Assembly: GCA_041741415.1 (NCBI GenBank)
Contig: JBGSKC010000085.1
Span: forward strand, 13,282-77,281
Length of the DNA: 64,000 nt
Source of the DNA: JANQTF01 sp041741415
GTDB taxonomy: Bacteria > Bacteroidota > Bacteroidia > J057
Direction of reading: 5' to 3'
Made by a program: the position numbers and the translations under genes
Notes under the pieces: generated by a model
Told to the model about the DNA's origin: nothing
The model's database searches: none
Seen by the model: the letters and a program-made list of their open reading frames with translations, nothing else
Part shown: one piece after another, positions 43,688 to 52,331 of the stretch
How positions within the stretch are numbered: the stretch's first letter is position 1
How the letters are laid out: every line of letters starts with the position of its first letter

Positions 43688-44716
43688 TCACTCATACAGG
43701 GCCACAAAAGCTGTTACTTCCTGCGCAAACCTGGAGGGGTTCACCGACCACATGGAATGGCCTTCTTCTTCCAGCAGCACATAGAACTTATCCTCGGCCG
43801 GGGTGCCAATTTGCTGGAAAGCTGCCTCCCCAACCGCGGGAGGGACCACAGCGTCGTATTTGCCAAACAGGAACAGGCTCGGCGTGGTGATCTGGTTCAT
43901 CACCGGAACCAGCGGATCGGACACCAGCAGGTCAGAAAGCCCTTCGATGATGAGATTTTGGCTGCTGGTGAGCGCTGCCGGAGAGGATAAGATCCAGGTA
44001 ATGGCGGGAAACTCGTAGGCTTCTTCGGCGTCAGGATTCCCGTCGATGCCGTGGGCATAGCGGTTCACAAAGAGAAGGTCTTCCACCTCTTTTAGTTCGG
44101 TGGTTGTTTGATGCCAGTCGAGGTACTTCTGCCAGTATTTTACCTCCTCCCCAGCAGCCACCATGCTGTCGGCGTAGGCTTTCACAAGGTTTTTCTCTGC
44201 CTGCCAGGTGAGCGGAAAGCTGTGGGCTCCCGCCACATCAATCCAGCCTGTTATTTTGGCGCGGTAGGTTGGGTTGGCGAGGTAGGCAGTGCCCAGGAAT
44301 CCGCCCCAGCTGTGGCCCATGAGGAAAATCTGCTCCGGGTTGTATGTTTTTTTGACAAATTCAACAACCACATCCAGGTCTTCGGTCATTTGGTCGGCGG
44401 AGAGGTTGTCGATGTTTCTCTCGCCATGTGCAAAGCCTGAGAGCCGCTGGTCATAAAAAACGATGGGGTGTGCGTCAGTCACGTCGCGAAGGGTGCGGGA
44501 AAGAGCATCCAGCATCGAAGAGCCGCCCGGCCCTCCGTGCAGAAAGATAATAAAGCTGGAGGAGCTGGCATTTCCCCGCACCCAGACAGGCAGGTCAGCG
44601 CCTTTGTGGCGGAGGTAGTATTCGTCTGACAACTGCCCGGGGAATGTTTCTTCCTGGTAGCAGGCACTGAGGGAAAAGGCTACAGCGAGGAAGGCAATGG
44701 CTAAGATGGGTTTCAT
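43688..44716 (-). CDS. Alpha/beta-hydrolase lipoprotein, proline iminopeptidase-like
   Basis: The 342-residue protein has a lipobox (FLAVAFSLSACYQ). The oxyanion motif HGGPGGSS lies near residue 60, the nucleophile elbow is GHSWGG (Ser), and an Asp (FGKYDAVVPP) and a terminal His (EEEGHSMWS) complete the triad. HGGPG is typical of proline iminopeptidases and related S33 hydrolases. Lipid anchoring in the envelope is less usual for that group. The substrate is not known. Confidence 0.85.
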   Translation of the reverse strand: MKPILAIAFLAVAFSLSACYQEETFPGQLSDEYYLRHKGADLPVWVRGNASSSSFIIFLHGGPGGSSMLDALSRTLRDVTDAHPIVFYDQRLSGFAHGERNIDNLSADQMTEDLDVVVEFVKKTYNPEQIFLMGHSWGGFLGTAYLANPTYRAKITGWIDVAGAHSFPLTWQAEKNLVKAYADSMVAAGEEVKYWQKYLDWHQTTTELKEVEDLLFVNRYAHGIDGNPDAEEAYEFPAITWILSSPAALTSSQNLIIEGLSDLLVSDPLVPVMNQITTPSLFLFGKYDAVVPPAVGEAAFQQIGTPAEDKFYVLLEEEGHSMWSVNPSRFAQEVTAFVALYE

Positions 44717-44719
44717 GGG

Positions 44720-45313
44720 TTATGACTTGGAGGTGGAGAGGAAATAATGAACCCCGGCGCTGAGGCTGGGGAGCATGGCAGAAGTAGCCTGCCGCGGCTG
44801 GTTAAAAGCCAGTCTGGCCGAAAATGCAACTGGTGCTTTTCCTCTTGCCCAGGCATTGTATCCGAAAGCCGCTCCAAACCCATAGCCAAGGCTTCCCCTT
44901 CCGGGGCTGTTGACCTGGTTAAATTCCCCGTTTTCCTGATACTCCCACACAGGATTCGCCAAAAAGGTATGCAGGTAACCTCCCTGCACAAAGGCCTGAT
45001 ATTCAAGGCCGCGCTTTGTGGTAAAGCGATATGCCAGCCCGGCTCCTGCCCCCAGGCCTCTGTGGTTTTGAACATGGCTGTGAAAGCCGAGATAGGGTGA
45101 CACCAGCAGGGTCTGCCAGCGCTGGCCGGGCTTTTTGCCCTCTTTTACCTTGACCGAATTCCATAAGGGTTTTTCCCAGGCGAATTGAACGCCAGGGTGA
45201 CCAATCTGGTTGGCAACATAGTGAAGCCGGAGAGAGCTGACTTTCGGATCCGGCTGTGCATGGAGGAACCCCTGCGCCATGAGCAGGAGCAAAATTGGAA
45301 AATAGCGTTTCAT
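44720..45313 (-). CDS. Predicted outer-membrane beta-barrel protein
   Basis: A 197-residue protein with signal peptide MKRYFPILLLLMAQGFLHAQ. The mature sequence has alternating amphipathic strands (LLVSPYLGFHSHV, GAGAGLAYRF, LEYQAFVQGGYLHTF, VAFSARLAFNQPR). It ends 3 bp before the start of the hydrolase gene on the same strand, so the two are probably co-transcribed. No enzymatic motif is seen. Confidence 0.65.
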   Translation of the reverse strand: MKRYFPILLLLMAQGFLHAQPDPKVSSLRLHYVANQIGHPGVQFAWEKPLWNSVKVKEGKKPGQRWQTLLVSPYLGFHSHVQNHRGLGAGAGLAYRFTTKRGLEYQAFVQGGYLHTFLANPVWEYQENGEFNQVNSPGRGSLGYGFGAAFGYNAWARGKAPVAFSARLAFNQPRQATSAMLPSLSAGVHYFLSTSKS

Positions 45314-45425
45314 GTGAAAAGGAGTGTTAATTCAGTCTAACAGACTCCTATTGCATGAATTTGCTGCCTCCTCTGTAAACAAAAACCTGCGTTCAGCAAA
45401 ATTTCCCTGAATGCTCCCGGAAGGG

Positions 45426-46289
45426 CTATTTCCCTTTTTTCTCCTTTTTAACCTTGACAAGTGACACAGGTTCGGGGGGGACCCGGTAGCTGTATATGAG
45501 GAAGGCTGCGCCCAGAAGAATGGCCGGAATGCTAAGCCACTGACCCATGGTCATGATTTCCAGCATCGACTGCACGAAGGCAGATCCGGTTTCTGCCTGT
45601 TCTTCTTTGAGTTGTTCTACGAGCCAGCGGGCAGTGAATATGAGGATGAGTAAAAGGCCAGAAATAGCGCCTTTTCTCCAGCGAAGGGGCGTTTTCCAGA
45701 AAAGGTAGCTCATGATGCCGAAAATGGCAAAATAGGCCAGTGCTTCATACAATTGTGCCGGGTGTCGGGGCAGAGCCTGAGGGCCATCAGCCAGCACGAA
45801 GCGAAAGCCAAAGTCTGTTCCTGTGGGATCGCCAAGAATTTCGGAGTTGAAGAGGTTGGCCAGGCGAATGAGCGTGCCAGCCAGGGCCACCTGCGGTGCA
45901 ACGTGGTCCATGGCCCAGAAAATGGATTTTTTGCTCACATTCCGGGCATAGAGCCAAAAGGCCACCATTAGCCCAACGAGCCCGCCATGAGAGGCAAGGC
46001 CGCCTTTCCAGATCATGGGAATCTCCAGGAGGTGGTCCTGGTAATAGTCCCAGCCATAGAAAAATACGTGGCCCAGTCTTGCCCCTACCACTGTAGCCAC
46101 CACGAGGTACACGAGCAGTTTGTCGAGCCAGGGCTCTGGTGCCTGCTCCTGAAGGAAGATTTTCCGGACGATAAAATAGCCGAGCAAAAAGCCGCTGGCG
46201 AAGAGCAGCCCATACCAGCGAATGGTGACAGGCCCGAGGGAAACGATGTCGGGGCTGATGTCCCAGGTAATGGCGAGCAGGAAGTTCAA
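45426..46289 (-). CDS. lgt: Prolipoprotein diacylglyceryl transferase Lgt
   Basis: The 287-residue integral inner-membrane enzyme transfers diacylglycerol to lipobox cysteines. It has about seven helices and the family motifs IRWYGLLFASGFLLGY near the N terminus, SHGGLVGLMVAF, RLANLFNSEILGDPT (the Lgt signature), and RHPAQLYEAL. It starts at TTG (46289), which fits the usual N terminus. It serves the several lipoproteins encoded in this window. Confidence 0.93.
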   Translation of the reverse strand: MNFLLAITWDISPDIVSLGPVTIRWYGLLFASGFLLGYFIVRKIFLQEQAPEPWLDKLLVYLVVATVVGARLGHVFFYGWDYYQDHLLEIPMIWKGGLASHGGLVGLMVAFWLYARNVSKKSIFWAMDHVAPQVALAGTLIRLANLFNSEILGDPTGTDFGFRFVLADGPQALPRHPAQLYEALAYFAIFGIMSYLFWKTPLRWRKGAISGLLLILIFTARWLVEQLKEEQAETGSAFVQSMLEIMTMGQWLSIPAILLGAAFLIYSYRVPPEPVSLVKVKKEKKGK

Positions 46290-46401
46290 GGTATTTGTCG
46301 TTTATCGTTTGGCCCGGATCAATTCAGGCTGCACTTTTGCGTTAGAAGCCTGAGTTCCCGAAGTGTGGGCACAATATCAGTCTTCAAGCCTGAAGGCGCA
46401 A

Positions 46402-46851
46402 ATGCTGATCCGAAAAATGATGATCCGATTTTTGTTTTTCTTGGGAATGTCCCTGCTTCTTTCTCAGGGATCGGCCCAAACCCGCCTCCAGTGGGAGCAG
46501 TTGCTGGATGTTCGCTACACAACTACCTTCGACGGTGAGGCCGGTTATGTGTACATGAAGCCAACCTACGGCCAGAGTCTGTTGGATCTCAATGGCAAAA
46601 CCATCGAAATCAAGGGCTACGTGCTGCCAATGGATACCGATGGCAAAGCCTATGCGCTGTCGGCGTTCCCATATTCTGCCTGCTTTTTTTGCGGGGGAGG
46701 CAGCAAAGAATCAATCCTTGACCTTCAGATGGCGTCCTTTTCACGCCGTTACCAAACAGATGAAGTCGTTACCTTCCAGGGGGTGTTTCGCCTGAGCGAC
46801 GACCAGTTTGGGCTTAATTATGTGCTGGAAAAGGCTGTTCCGGTGGAGTAA
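46402..46851 (+). CDS. Small secreted protein with FPYSACFFCGGG motif, DUF3299-like
   Basis: About 149 residues from the ATG at 46402, with a signal peptide (MIRFLFFLGMSLLLSQGSAQ). The mature domain has an OB-like pattern: LNGKTIEIKGYVLPMDTDG, then SAFPYSACFFCGGGS with two Cys three residues apart, and QTDEVVTFQGVFRLS. Cys and neighbouring residues could bind a metal. It resembles DUF3299-type periplasmic proteins, but the match is by eye. Divergent from lgt. Confidence 0.55.
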   Translation: MLIRKMMIRFLFFLGMSLLLSQGSAQTRLQWEQLLDVRYTTTFDGEAGYVYMKPTYGQSLLDLNGKTIEIKGYVLPMDTDGKAYALSAFPYSACFFCGGGSKESILDLQMASFSRRYQTDEVVTFQGVFRLSDDQFGLNYVLEKAVPVE

Positions 46852-46862
46852 GGGGTTAGAGG

Positions 46863-47492
46863 TCAGAGGTCGGATGCCGGAGAGGAGGGGTTCGGACTTG
46901 TTGATTCCCTGGGGGCCTCGTTGCTGAACTCAACATGCTGATACAGGTCCGACAAGAGGATGGTGGCTGACAGGCTTTTCAGTTCGATCTGTGCATCATT
47001 CCCCTCATATGTCCTCATTTCCCATACGTCACCAAGCCTGAAAAAGACCTCCACCAGCGGCCGGGACTGATTGATCAGGACGTACTCTTTGAAGCTGTCG
47101 AGCATGCGGTAAAGGCGGAATTTTTCCCCTCGGTCATAAGCTTCGGTGCCGGGAGACAGCACCTCAGCGATGAGAACCGGGTTGATGATGGAGTTAGGAT
47201 CGTCTTTGGCAGTCTCCACAGGTCCGCAAACTACCGAGGCTTCGGGATAAAGAAAGCAGTCTTTGGCTTCTATGCGGATACGGGCATCTCCGCTGAAAAT
47301 ATTGCATCCTGAGGATTTCCTTTGGTAGGCCAGTTGAAACAGAATGTTTGCACCGAGCCTGGCGTGGTTCAATGTCCCGCCAGCCATGGAAAAGAGTTCG
47401 CCCCTGTGATATTCATGCCGCACATCGGAAGCCTCTTCCAGGCGGAGGTAATCTTCAACGCTGATTGTCAGGGTGGTGGCTGGATGTCCCAT
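46863..47492 (-). CDS. Uma2-family (DUF820) PD-(D/E)XK nuclease-like protein
   Basis: The 209-residue protein has the Uma2/DUF820 pattern: TISVEDYLRLEEASDVRHEYHRGELFSMAGG at the N terminus, then FLYPEASVVCG (Asp-like position replaced by Glu-Ala), and VLIAEVLSPGTEAYDRGEKF with the E-x-L/S core of the restriction-endonuclease fold. Such genes are common, often horizontally mobile and multicopy, and their role is unknown. The stop lies close to a GAGGTCAGAGGTC tract. Confidence 0.85.
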   Translation of the reverse strand: MGHPATTLTISVEDYLRLEEASDVRHEYHRGELFSMAGGTLNHARLGANILFQLAYQRKSSGCNIFSGDARIRIEAKDCFLYPEASVVCGPVETAKDDPNSIINPVLIAEVLSPGTEAYDRGEKFRLYRMLDSFKEYVLINQSRPLVEVFFRLGDVWEMRTYEGNDAQIELKSLSATILLSDLYQHVEFSNEAPRESTSPNPSSPASDL

Positions 47493-47605
47493 GCTGGTTT
47501 TGGTTGAAAAAGGAATGGGTGGACCTTGAATATGTTCATACCCGAAATCCTGAAGAAAGATACGAAACCACCTGCTTTTTCCTATTTTCGACGACCCATT
47601 CGCCT

Positions 47606-48361
47606 ATGCTGACCAAACGAATCATTCCCTGCCTGGACATCAAAGACGGCAGAACCGTAAAGGGCGTCAACTTTGTGGACCTGCGCGACGCAGGCGACCC
47701 GGTTGAGCTGGCGCGGGCCTATGCCTTTCAGGGGGCTGATGAGCTTTGCTTTCTCGACATCACAGCCACAGTAGAAAACCGCGACACTTTGGCCGAACTG
47801 GTGCGTCATGTCGCAGAAGCCATCAACATCCCTTTCACGGTGGGAGGAGGCATCCGCTCGGTGGCCGATGTGTCGCGTCTGCTGAACGCAGGGGCAGACA
47901 AGGTTTCCATCAACTCAGCTGCTGTGAAGCGCCCCGGCCTGGTGGATGAACTCGCCCGCGAATTTGGCTCTCAGTGCGTGGTGGTGGCCATTGATACCAA
48001 CGAGCTAGAGGGAGAATGGCGGGTGTTCACCCACGGAGGGCGCACCCCGACAGCCTTGCCGGCCATGGACTGGGCGCGGGAAGTGGTGGAGCGGGGCGCA
48101 GGTGAAATCCTGCTTACCTCCATGGCCAGCGATGGCACCAAGGGCGGTTTTTCGCTGGGGATCACAAGGCAAATGTCGCAGTCGCTTCCCGTGCCTGTGA
48201 TCGCCTCCGGCGGGGCTGGTACCATGGACCATTTTCAGGAAGTGTTTCAGCGCGGCGAAGCTGATGCAGCTCTCGCAGCCTCCGTTTTTCATTTTGGCAC
48301 CATTCCCATTCCTGCTCTCAAAGCCTATCTCGCCAAACAAGGCATCGCCATGAGGCAGTGA
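47606..48361 (+). CDS. hisF: Imidazole glycerol phosphate synthase cyclase subunit HisF
   Basis: The 251-residue TIM-barrel enzyme makes imidazole-glycerol phosphate and AICAR in histidine synthesis, using ammonia from HisH. It begins MLTKRIIPCLDIKDGRTVKG with the catalytic Asp. It has VGGGIRS, ADKVSINSAAV, VVAIDTN (second catalytic Asp) and ASGGAG phosphate-binding loops. Length and motifs are standard. The ATG at 47606 matches the family N terminus. Other his genes are not nearby, which is unusual but seen in some Bacteroidota. Confidence 0.96.
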   Translation: MLTKRIIPCLDIKDGRTVKGVNFVDLRDAGDPVELARAYAFQGADELCFLDITATVENRDTLAELVRHVAEAINIPFTVGGGIRSVADVSRLLNAGADKVSINSAAVKRPGLVDELAREFGSQCVVVAIDTNELEGEWRVFTHGGRTPTALPAMDWAREVVERGAGEILLTSMASDGTKGGFSLGITRQMSQSLPVPVIASGGAGTMDHFQEVFQRGEADAALAASVFHFGTIPIPALKAYLAKQGIAMRQ

Positions 48362-48426
48362 GACCCTGACAGAGGTGACTGCTTTTGCCCTTCCAATCCT
48401 GCTTTTGGTGGCGTATGTTTGCTCAT

Positions 48427-49953
48427 ATGAAATCGCTGTTCCTGACATTGGCCACGGCTTTGCTCCTGGCACTGAGCCTCGGTTGTGACCGCCCGGTGAA
48501 TCCCGGCGAAGAAGGTGTGCTCACATTTTCCCGCGACACGGTTGCCTTTGACACCGTTTTCACTACTTTCCTCACCCCGAGCGAGCGGCTCATTGTGTTT
48601 AACGAACAGGGGCGACCCCTTCAAATCGACAGGGTGTGGCTCGAAAAAGGAAGTGCCTCGGAGTTTAACATGATTGTCGATGGCATTCAGGCGAATGACG
48701 TGACAGATCTCACCATTTTGCCCGAAGACAGCCTTCATTTGTTCATTAACCTCAAATCCAAAGAAACAGACGCCTTTGCCGAAGATGCCATCCTGTTTGA
48801 GGTCAACGGAGAAATCCAGCGCGTGCCGGTGGAGGCCTTCATCCTCGATGCATACTTCCTGACCGCGAGAATTGAGCAGGAAGGCAATTTCCTCAGCATT
48901 CAGGGCTTTTTTTTCCGGCAGGACACGACCCTGACTCCTGATAAGCCGATCATCATGGATGGGCCCATTTTTATTCCTGAGGGCGTTACCGTGACCATTT
49001 TGCCAGGCACCCAGATCTTTTTCACGCCTTATCAATTTGGAATTCGCGACAGCAACTCGGCCCCGGTTTTCGGGTTGTTTTCCTGGCTGATTGTGGACGG
49101 AACCCTCAAGGCCCAGGGGCAGCCGGGCAACAAAATCGTGTTTCAGGGTGCCAGGCTGGACTCTTTGTATCAGGAAAATCCGGCGCAATGGCGTGGGCTG
49201 TGGTTCAGGGAAACCAGCCGGGATAATGTGCTGGAACATTGCGAGGTGAAAAACGGCCTGCTGGGCGTTCAGGTGGATGGCATCAGCAACACGCTGGCTC
49301 CCAAGCTCCTGATGCAGTATTCGGAGGTGAAGAACATGGGTGCCCACGGCATCATCGGAGTAGGGCAGGACAAGACCGGCACGGCGCTTAACCGCCCGCC
49401 GTCCATTTGGATGGAAAACTGCATCGTGAACACCTGCAAACAACGAACGCTGGCTATATTGGGCGGTGGCCACTACCGTTTTTACAATTGCACCTTCGCC
49501 AATTTCAGCCTCTTTCGTTTCTCACGAAGAACCCCTCAGCTGCTGCTCACCAACTGGTGGTATGGAGATGATGGCGAAAGCATCGACGTGTTTCCCACGG
49601 ATATTGAGCTGACAAATTCCATTGTGTGGGGCAGTGAAGATGATGAAATCGTGCTCGACAGCGTGCTGAACTACGACCGCCTTGTGTTTGACCATTGCCT
49701 CATCAAGGTGAGCGAAGAGTACCAGCCATCGGTGTTGCCGCACGTGGCAGGCGGGGGAGTGAACCAGGATCCGTTGTTTAGGGATTATCTCTACCGCGAC
49801 TACCGGCTGAAAGAAGGCAGCCCCGCCATCAATGCAGGGCTTGATTTCCCGCCAGGATCCACCTTTTACCTTGATGATTTCCGCAACCGGGCCGATAGCC
49901 TGCGGTATGACGGGTTTGACATTGGGGCATGGGAGTACTATCCATTTGAATAG
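48427..49953 (+). CDS. Lipoprotein with right-handed beta-helix domain
   Basis: From the ATG at 48427 it is 508 residues with a lipobox (LLLALSLGCD). The N-terminal about 140 residues are an Ig-like sandwich (VAFDTVFTTFLTPSERLIVFNEQGRPL). The middle to C-terminal part has parallel beta-helix features: IIMDGPIFIPEGVTVTILPGTQIFF, then NVLEHCEVKNG, and IWMENCIVNTCKQRTLAILGGG. It ends with an Ala-Ile-Asn-Ala-Gly-like turn (SPAINAGLDFPPG), typical of secreted polysaccharide-binding or polysaccharide-degrading helices. Catalytic residues were not identified. Confidence 0.75.
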   Translation: MKSLFLTLATALLLALSLGCDRPVNPGEEGVLTFSRDTVAFDTVFTTFLTPSERLIVFNEQGRPLQIDRVWLEKGSASEFNMIVDGIQANDVTDLTILPEDSLHLFINLKSKETDAFAEDAILFEVNGEIQRVPVEAFILDAYFLTARIEQEGNFLSIQGFFFRQDTTLTPDKPIIMDGPIFIPEGVTVTILPGTQIFFTPYQFGIRDSNSAPVFGLFSWLIVDGTLKAQGQPGNKIVFQGARLDSLYQENPAQWRGLWFRETSRDNVLEHCEVKNGLLGVQVDGISNTLAPKLLMQYSEVKNMGAHGIIGVGQDKTGTALNRPPSIWMENCIVNTCKQRTLAILGGGHYRFYNCTFANFSLFRFSRRTPQLLLTNWWYGDDGESIDVFPTDIELTNSIVWGSEDDEIVLDSVLNYDRLVFDHCLIKVSEEYQPSVLPHVAGGGVNQDPLFRDYLYRDYRLKEGSPAINAGLDFPPGSTFYLDDFRNRADSLRYDGFDIGAWEYYPFE

Positions 49954-49986
49954 AAGTTCTATCTTCGCGCCAGACTTATCAAGTTC

Positions 49987-50802
49987 ATGGAGCATATTCA
50001 ATCACAGATCGAAGCGGCCTGGGAAAACCGGGCTTTGCTGCAGCAGGCAGATACACAGGCTGCCATTGCAGATGTCGTCGAAGCACTCGACAAAGGCCAG
50101 CTTCGCTGCGCCGAGCCTGATGGCGAGAGCTGGAAGGTGAATGACTGGGTCAAGAAGGCTGTGATCATGTATTTTCCGATCCGGCAAATGGAGACGGTGG
50201 AACTGCCTCCGTTTGAGTATCACGACAAGATGGCCCTCAAAACGGGATTTGCTGCGATGGGCGTTCGGGTGGTGCCTCCGGCCACGGTTCGCTATGGAGC
50301 TTTTTTGGCTAAAGGGGTGATCCTGATGCCGAGCTATGTGAACATTGGTGCTTATGTGGGCGAGGGAACGATGGTGGATACCTGGGCCACAGTGGGGTCT
50401 TGCGCTCAGATTGGCAGAGGCGTTCATTTGAGTGGCGGCGTGGGAATTGGTGGCGTTCTGGAGCCTGTTCAGGCTGCGCCTGTGGTAATCGAAGACGATG
50501 CTTTTATTGGAAGCCGGGCCATCGTGGTAGAAGGCGTGAAAGTGGGAAAAGAGGCTGTGCTGGGTGCGAATGTGGTGCTGACGGCTTCGACCAAGATCAT
50601 TGATGTGTCGGGGGAGGAACCCAGGGAGTATCAGGGGTATGTGCCGGAGCGCAGCGTGGTCATTCCGGGAAGTTATACCAAACAGTTTCCCGCGGGCGAA
50701 TACCAGGTTTCCTGCGCCCTGATCATTGGCAAGCGAAAGCCTTCGACAGATAAGAAAGTGTCTTTAAACAACGCCCTGCGCGATTTTGGCGTTAGTGTGT
50801 AA
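49987..50802 (+). CDS. dapD: Tetrahydrodipicolinate N-succinyltransferase DapD
   Basis: The 271-residue enzyme acts in the succinylase route to lysine and meso-diaminopimelate. The N-terminal helical domain (about 1-100) is followed by a left-handed beta-helix (about 110-230: VNIGAYVGEGTMVDTWATVGSCAQIG, GGVGIGGVLEPVQAAPV, IEDDAFIGSRAIVVEGVKVG). It ends with the typical PAGEYQVSCALIIGKRKPSTDKK segment. Length and motifs match the family. It is probably expressed on its own. Confidence 0.95.
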   Translation: MEHIQSQIEAAWENRALLQQADTQAAIADVVEALDKGQLRCAEPDGESWKVNDWVKKAVIMYFPIRQMETVELPPFEYHDKMALKTGFAAMGVRVVPPATVRYGAFLAKGVILMPSYVNIGAYVGEGTMVDTWATVGSCAQIGRGVHLSGGVGIGGVLEPVQAAPVVIEDDAFIGSRAIVVEGVKVGKEAVLGANVVLTASTKIIDVSGEEPREYQGYVPERSVVIPGSYTKQFPAGEYQVSCALIIGKRKPSTDKKVSLNNALRDFGVSV

Positions 50803-50984
50803 GGGGAAAAAAGCTGATGGTTCCGGCGCAATGACACAAGTCGCTGCGAAAATGGAATAATTGCAGGATTGAATTTCGCTTTTTCGAAATGCCCAATTTT
50901 TTAACAGAACGTGGATTTTGTTAAGGGCTCTGTTTGTTTATCAAATGAATTCAAATCATCTTTGACACAACCTCGACCAGAAAG

Positions 50985-51413
50985 ATGACTTCTACCGTAT
51001 TGCTTTGCCAGTTTCCCGAAACCATTGCTACTGCATGTGCGCATTGGTGCCAGGAAGAATTGCCTGGGGTGAACATTCGATTGCTGGATTGTGCCAAAGA
51101 TCTGGACGCTTACCTTCAGCTTCAGCCTCCGTTTGAGCAGCGCGATTTTCCGGCACCTCACATGGTCATGGCCCACGTGGAACAAGGTTTTCCCCCTCAC
51201 ATGGAGGTAATCCAGCGAATCAAGCGCTTTGATCAAACCAAAAAAATTCCGATTCTCGTTTTTGTGCCCTCCGATCATTCAACCTTGCTTCAGGACCTTT
51301 ACCAGCTTCCTGTTTCGGCTGTGGTGCCATTGTCGCCGGAAACGGATCCCCTTGCAGCCATCAAAGATACCATGCGATATTGGGTGAGGGTGGTTCAATT
51401 GCCCCTTGTGTAA
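50985..51413 (+). CDS. Degenerate receiver-like domain protein
   Basis: The 142-residue protein has a CheY-like alternation: VLLCQFPETIA, LLDCAKDLDAYLQ, PHMVMAHVEQGFP, KKIPILVFVPSD, VSAVVPLSPETDPLAAI. The position where receivers carry the phospho-accepting Asp (normally DLVLLDxxMP) reads MVMAHVEQG, and the Lys before a Pro is missing (VPLSPE). It is therefore probably a non-phosphorylated pseudo-receiver, if the fold assignment is right. No output domain is present. Confidence 0.55.
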   Translation: MTSTVLLCQFPETIATACAHWCQEELPGVNIRLLDCAKDLDAYLQLQPPFEQRDFPAPHMVMAHVEQGFPPHMEVIQRIKRFDQTKKIPILVFVPSDHSTLLQDLYQLPVSAVVPLSPETDPLAAIKDTMRYWVRVVQLPLV

Positions 51414-51417
51414 TCTG

Positions 51418-52041
51418 TCAGATTTTTTGCCCCAGCCACTGAATAAATTCCGTCGCAGATTCGGGCCTGAGCAGCACCACCAGCACAATGCCTGCAATGG
51501 CCCCAAACAAGTGGGCATCGTGGGCCACATTTCCCCAGTTTTTGAACGAGGCCACAAAGCTGAAACCCAAATACAGAATGGCAAAGAGCCAGCCAGGAAT
51601 GCTTCCCGGGATGAACAGCAGGCCGATACCCATCTCGGGCATCACAACAACCAATGCCATCACCACAGCTGAAATGGCCCCGGAGGCTCCGAGTGAGTTG
51701 TACCAGGAATGGTCTTTGTGGCGGGCCAGCGCAGGGACGGTGGCAACCAGCAGGCTCAGGACATAAAATACTGCAAACTGCCAGTGGCCGAGGATGAGTT
51801 CGAGGTAGAAGGCAAAGAAGTAAAACGCCAGCATGTTGAAGATCAGGTGGGTCCAGCCACTGTGGATCAACCCATGGGTGAGGAGAGTAGGCCAGTCTTT
51901 GTGGTGAACCACCCGGTAGGGATTGAGTAAAAACCTGGCCTTGAGGCCGGGATCTGAAAATGCGCGAATGCTGGTGATGATGGTAATCACGAAAAGAGTG
52001 GCGGCAACGGGTGCGGCGAAGATCAGATCAAGTTGAAGCAT
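51418..52041 (-). CDS. Rhomboid-family intramembrane serine protease
   Basis: The 207-residue protein has about six membrane helices. Rhomboid signatures are the HLIFNMLAFYFFAFYLE loop-helix region, the catalytic Ser in NSLGASGAISAVV, and the catalytic His in AHDAHLFGAIAGIV. The size fits the basic six-helix form. It cleaves within membranes, target unknown. It converges with the receiver-like gene with only 4 bp between stops. Confidence 0.9.
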   Translation of the reverse strand: MLQLDLIFAAPVAATLFVITIITSIRAFSDPGLKARFLLNPYRVVHHKDWPTLLTHGLIHSGWTHLIFNMLAFYFFAFYLELILGHWQFAVFYVLSLLVATVPALARHKDHSWYNSLGASGAISAVVMALVVVMPEMGIGLLFIPGSIPGWLFAILYLGFSFVASFKNWGNVAHDAHLFGAIAGIVLVVLLRPESATEFIQWLGQKI

Positions 52042-52331
52042 GCAGAATTGGGTGCTGAATTAAGATAGCAAAGTAATCAATCAGGCTTGAAAAGTGAAAT
52101 GCAGGCTGCACTTCGTGGACTGCCTGTATTTTTTCCGTCATCGGCTGCATGCCTCCAGTATTCAGGTTCTGGGTCGACACCTGTGGCTGGCTATGAGTTT
52201 CGGGTTTTGAAAGGTCGGTCAGGGGGTTCGATTCTTCACATTGGGTTAACATAGGATCCACGATTTGATAAAGTCCTGCCCGTTTCTTCGATCCCGATAC
52301 GTTACCTCTACCTTTTCAACGCAAAAATTTC

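Noticed and set aside
48325..49473. 382-residue minus-strand ORF across the beta-helix lipoprotein
   Set aside because: Antisense shadow of a gene with a clear lipoprotein signal on the plus strand.
52028..52261. 77-residue minus-strand ORF before the giant secreted gene
   Set aside because: No signal, domain or good start; probably part of the promoter region.
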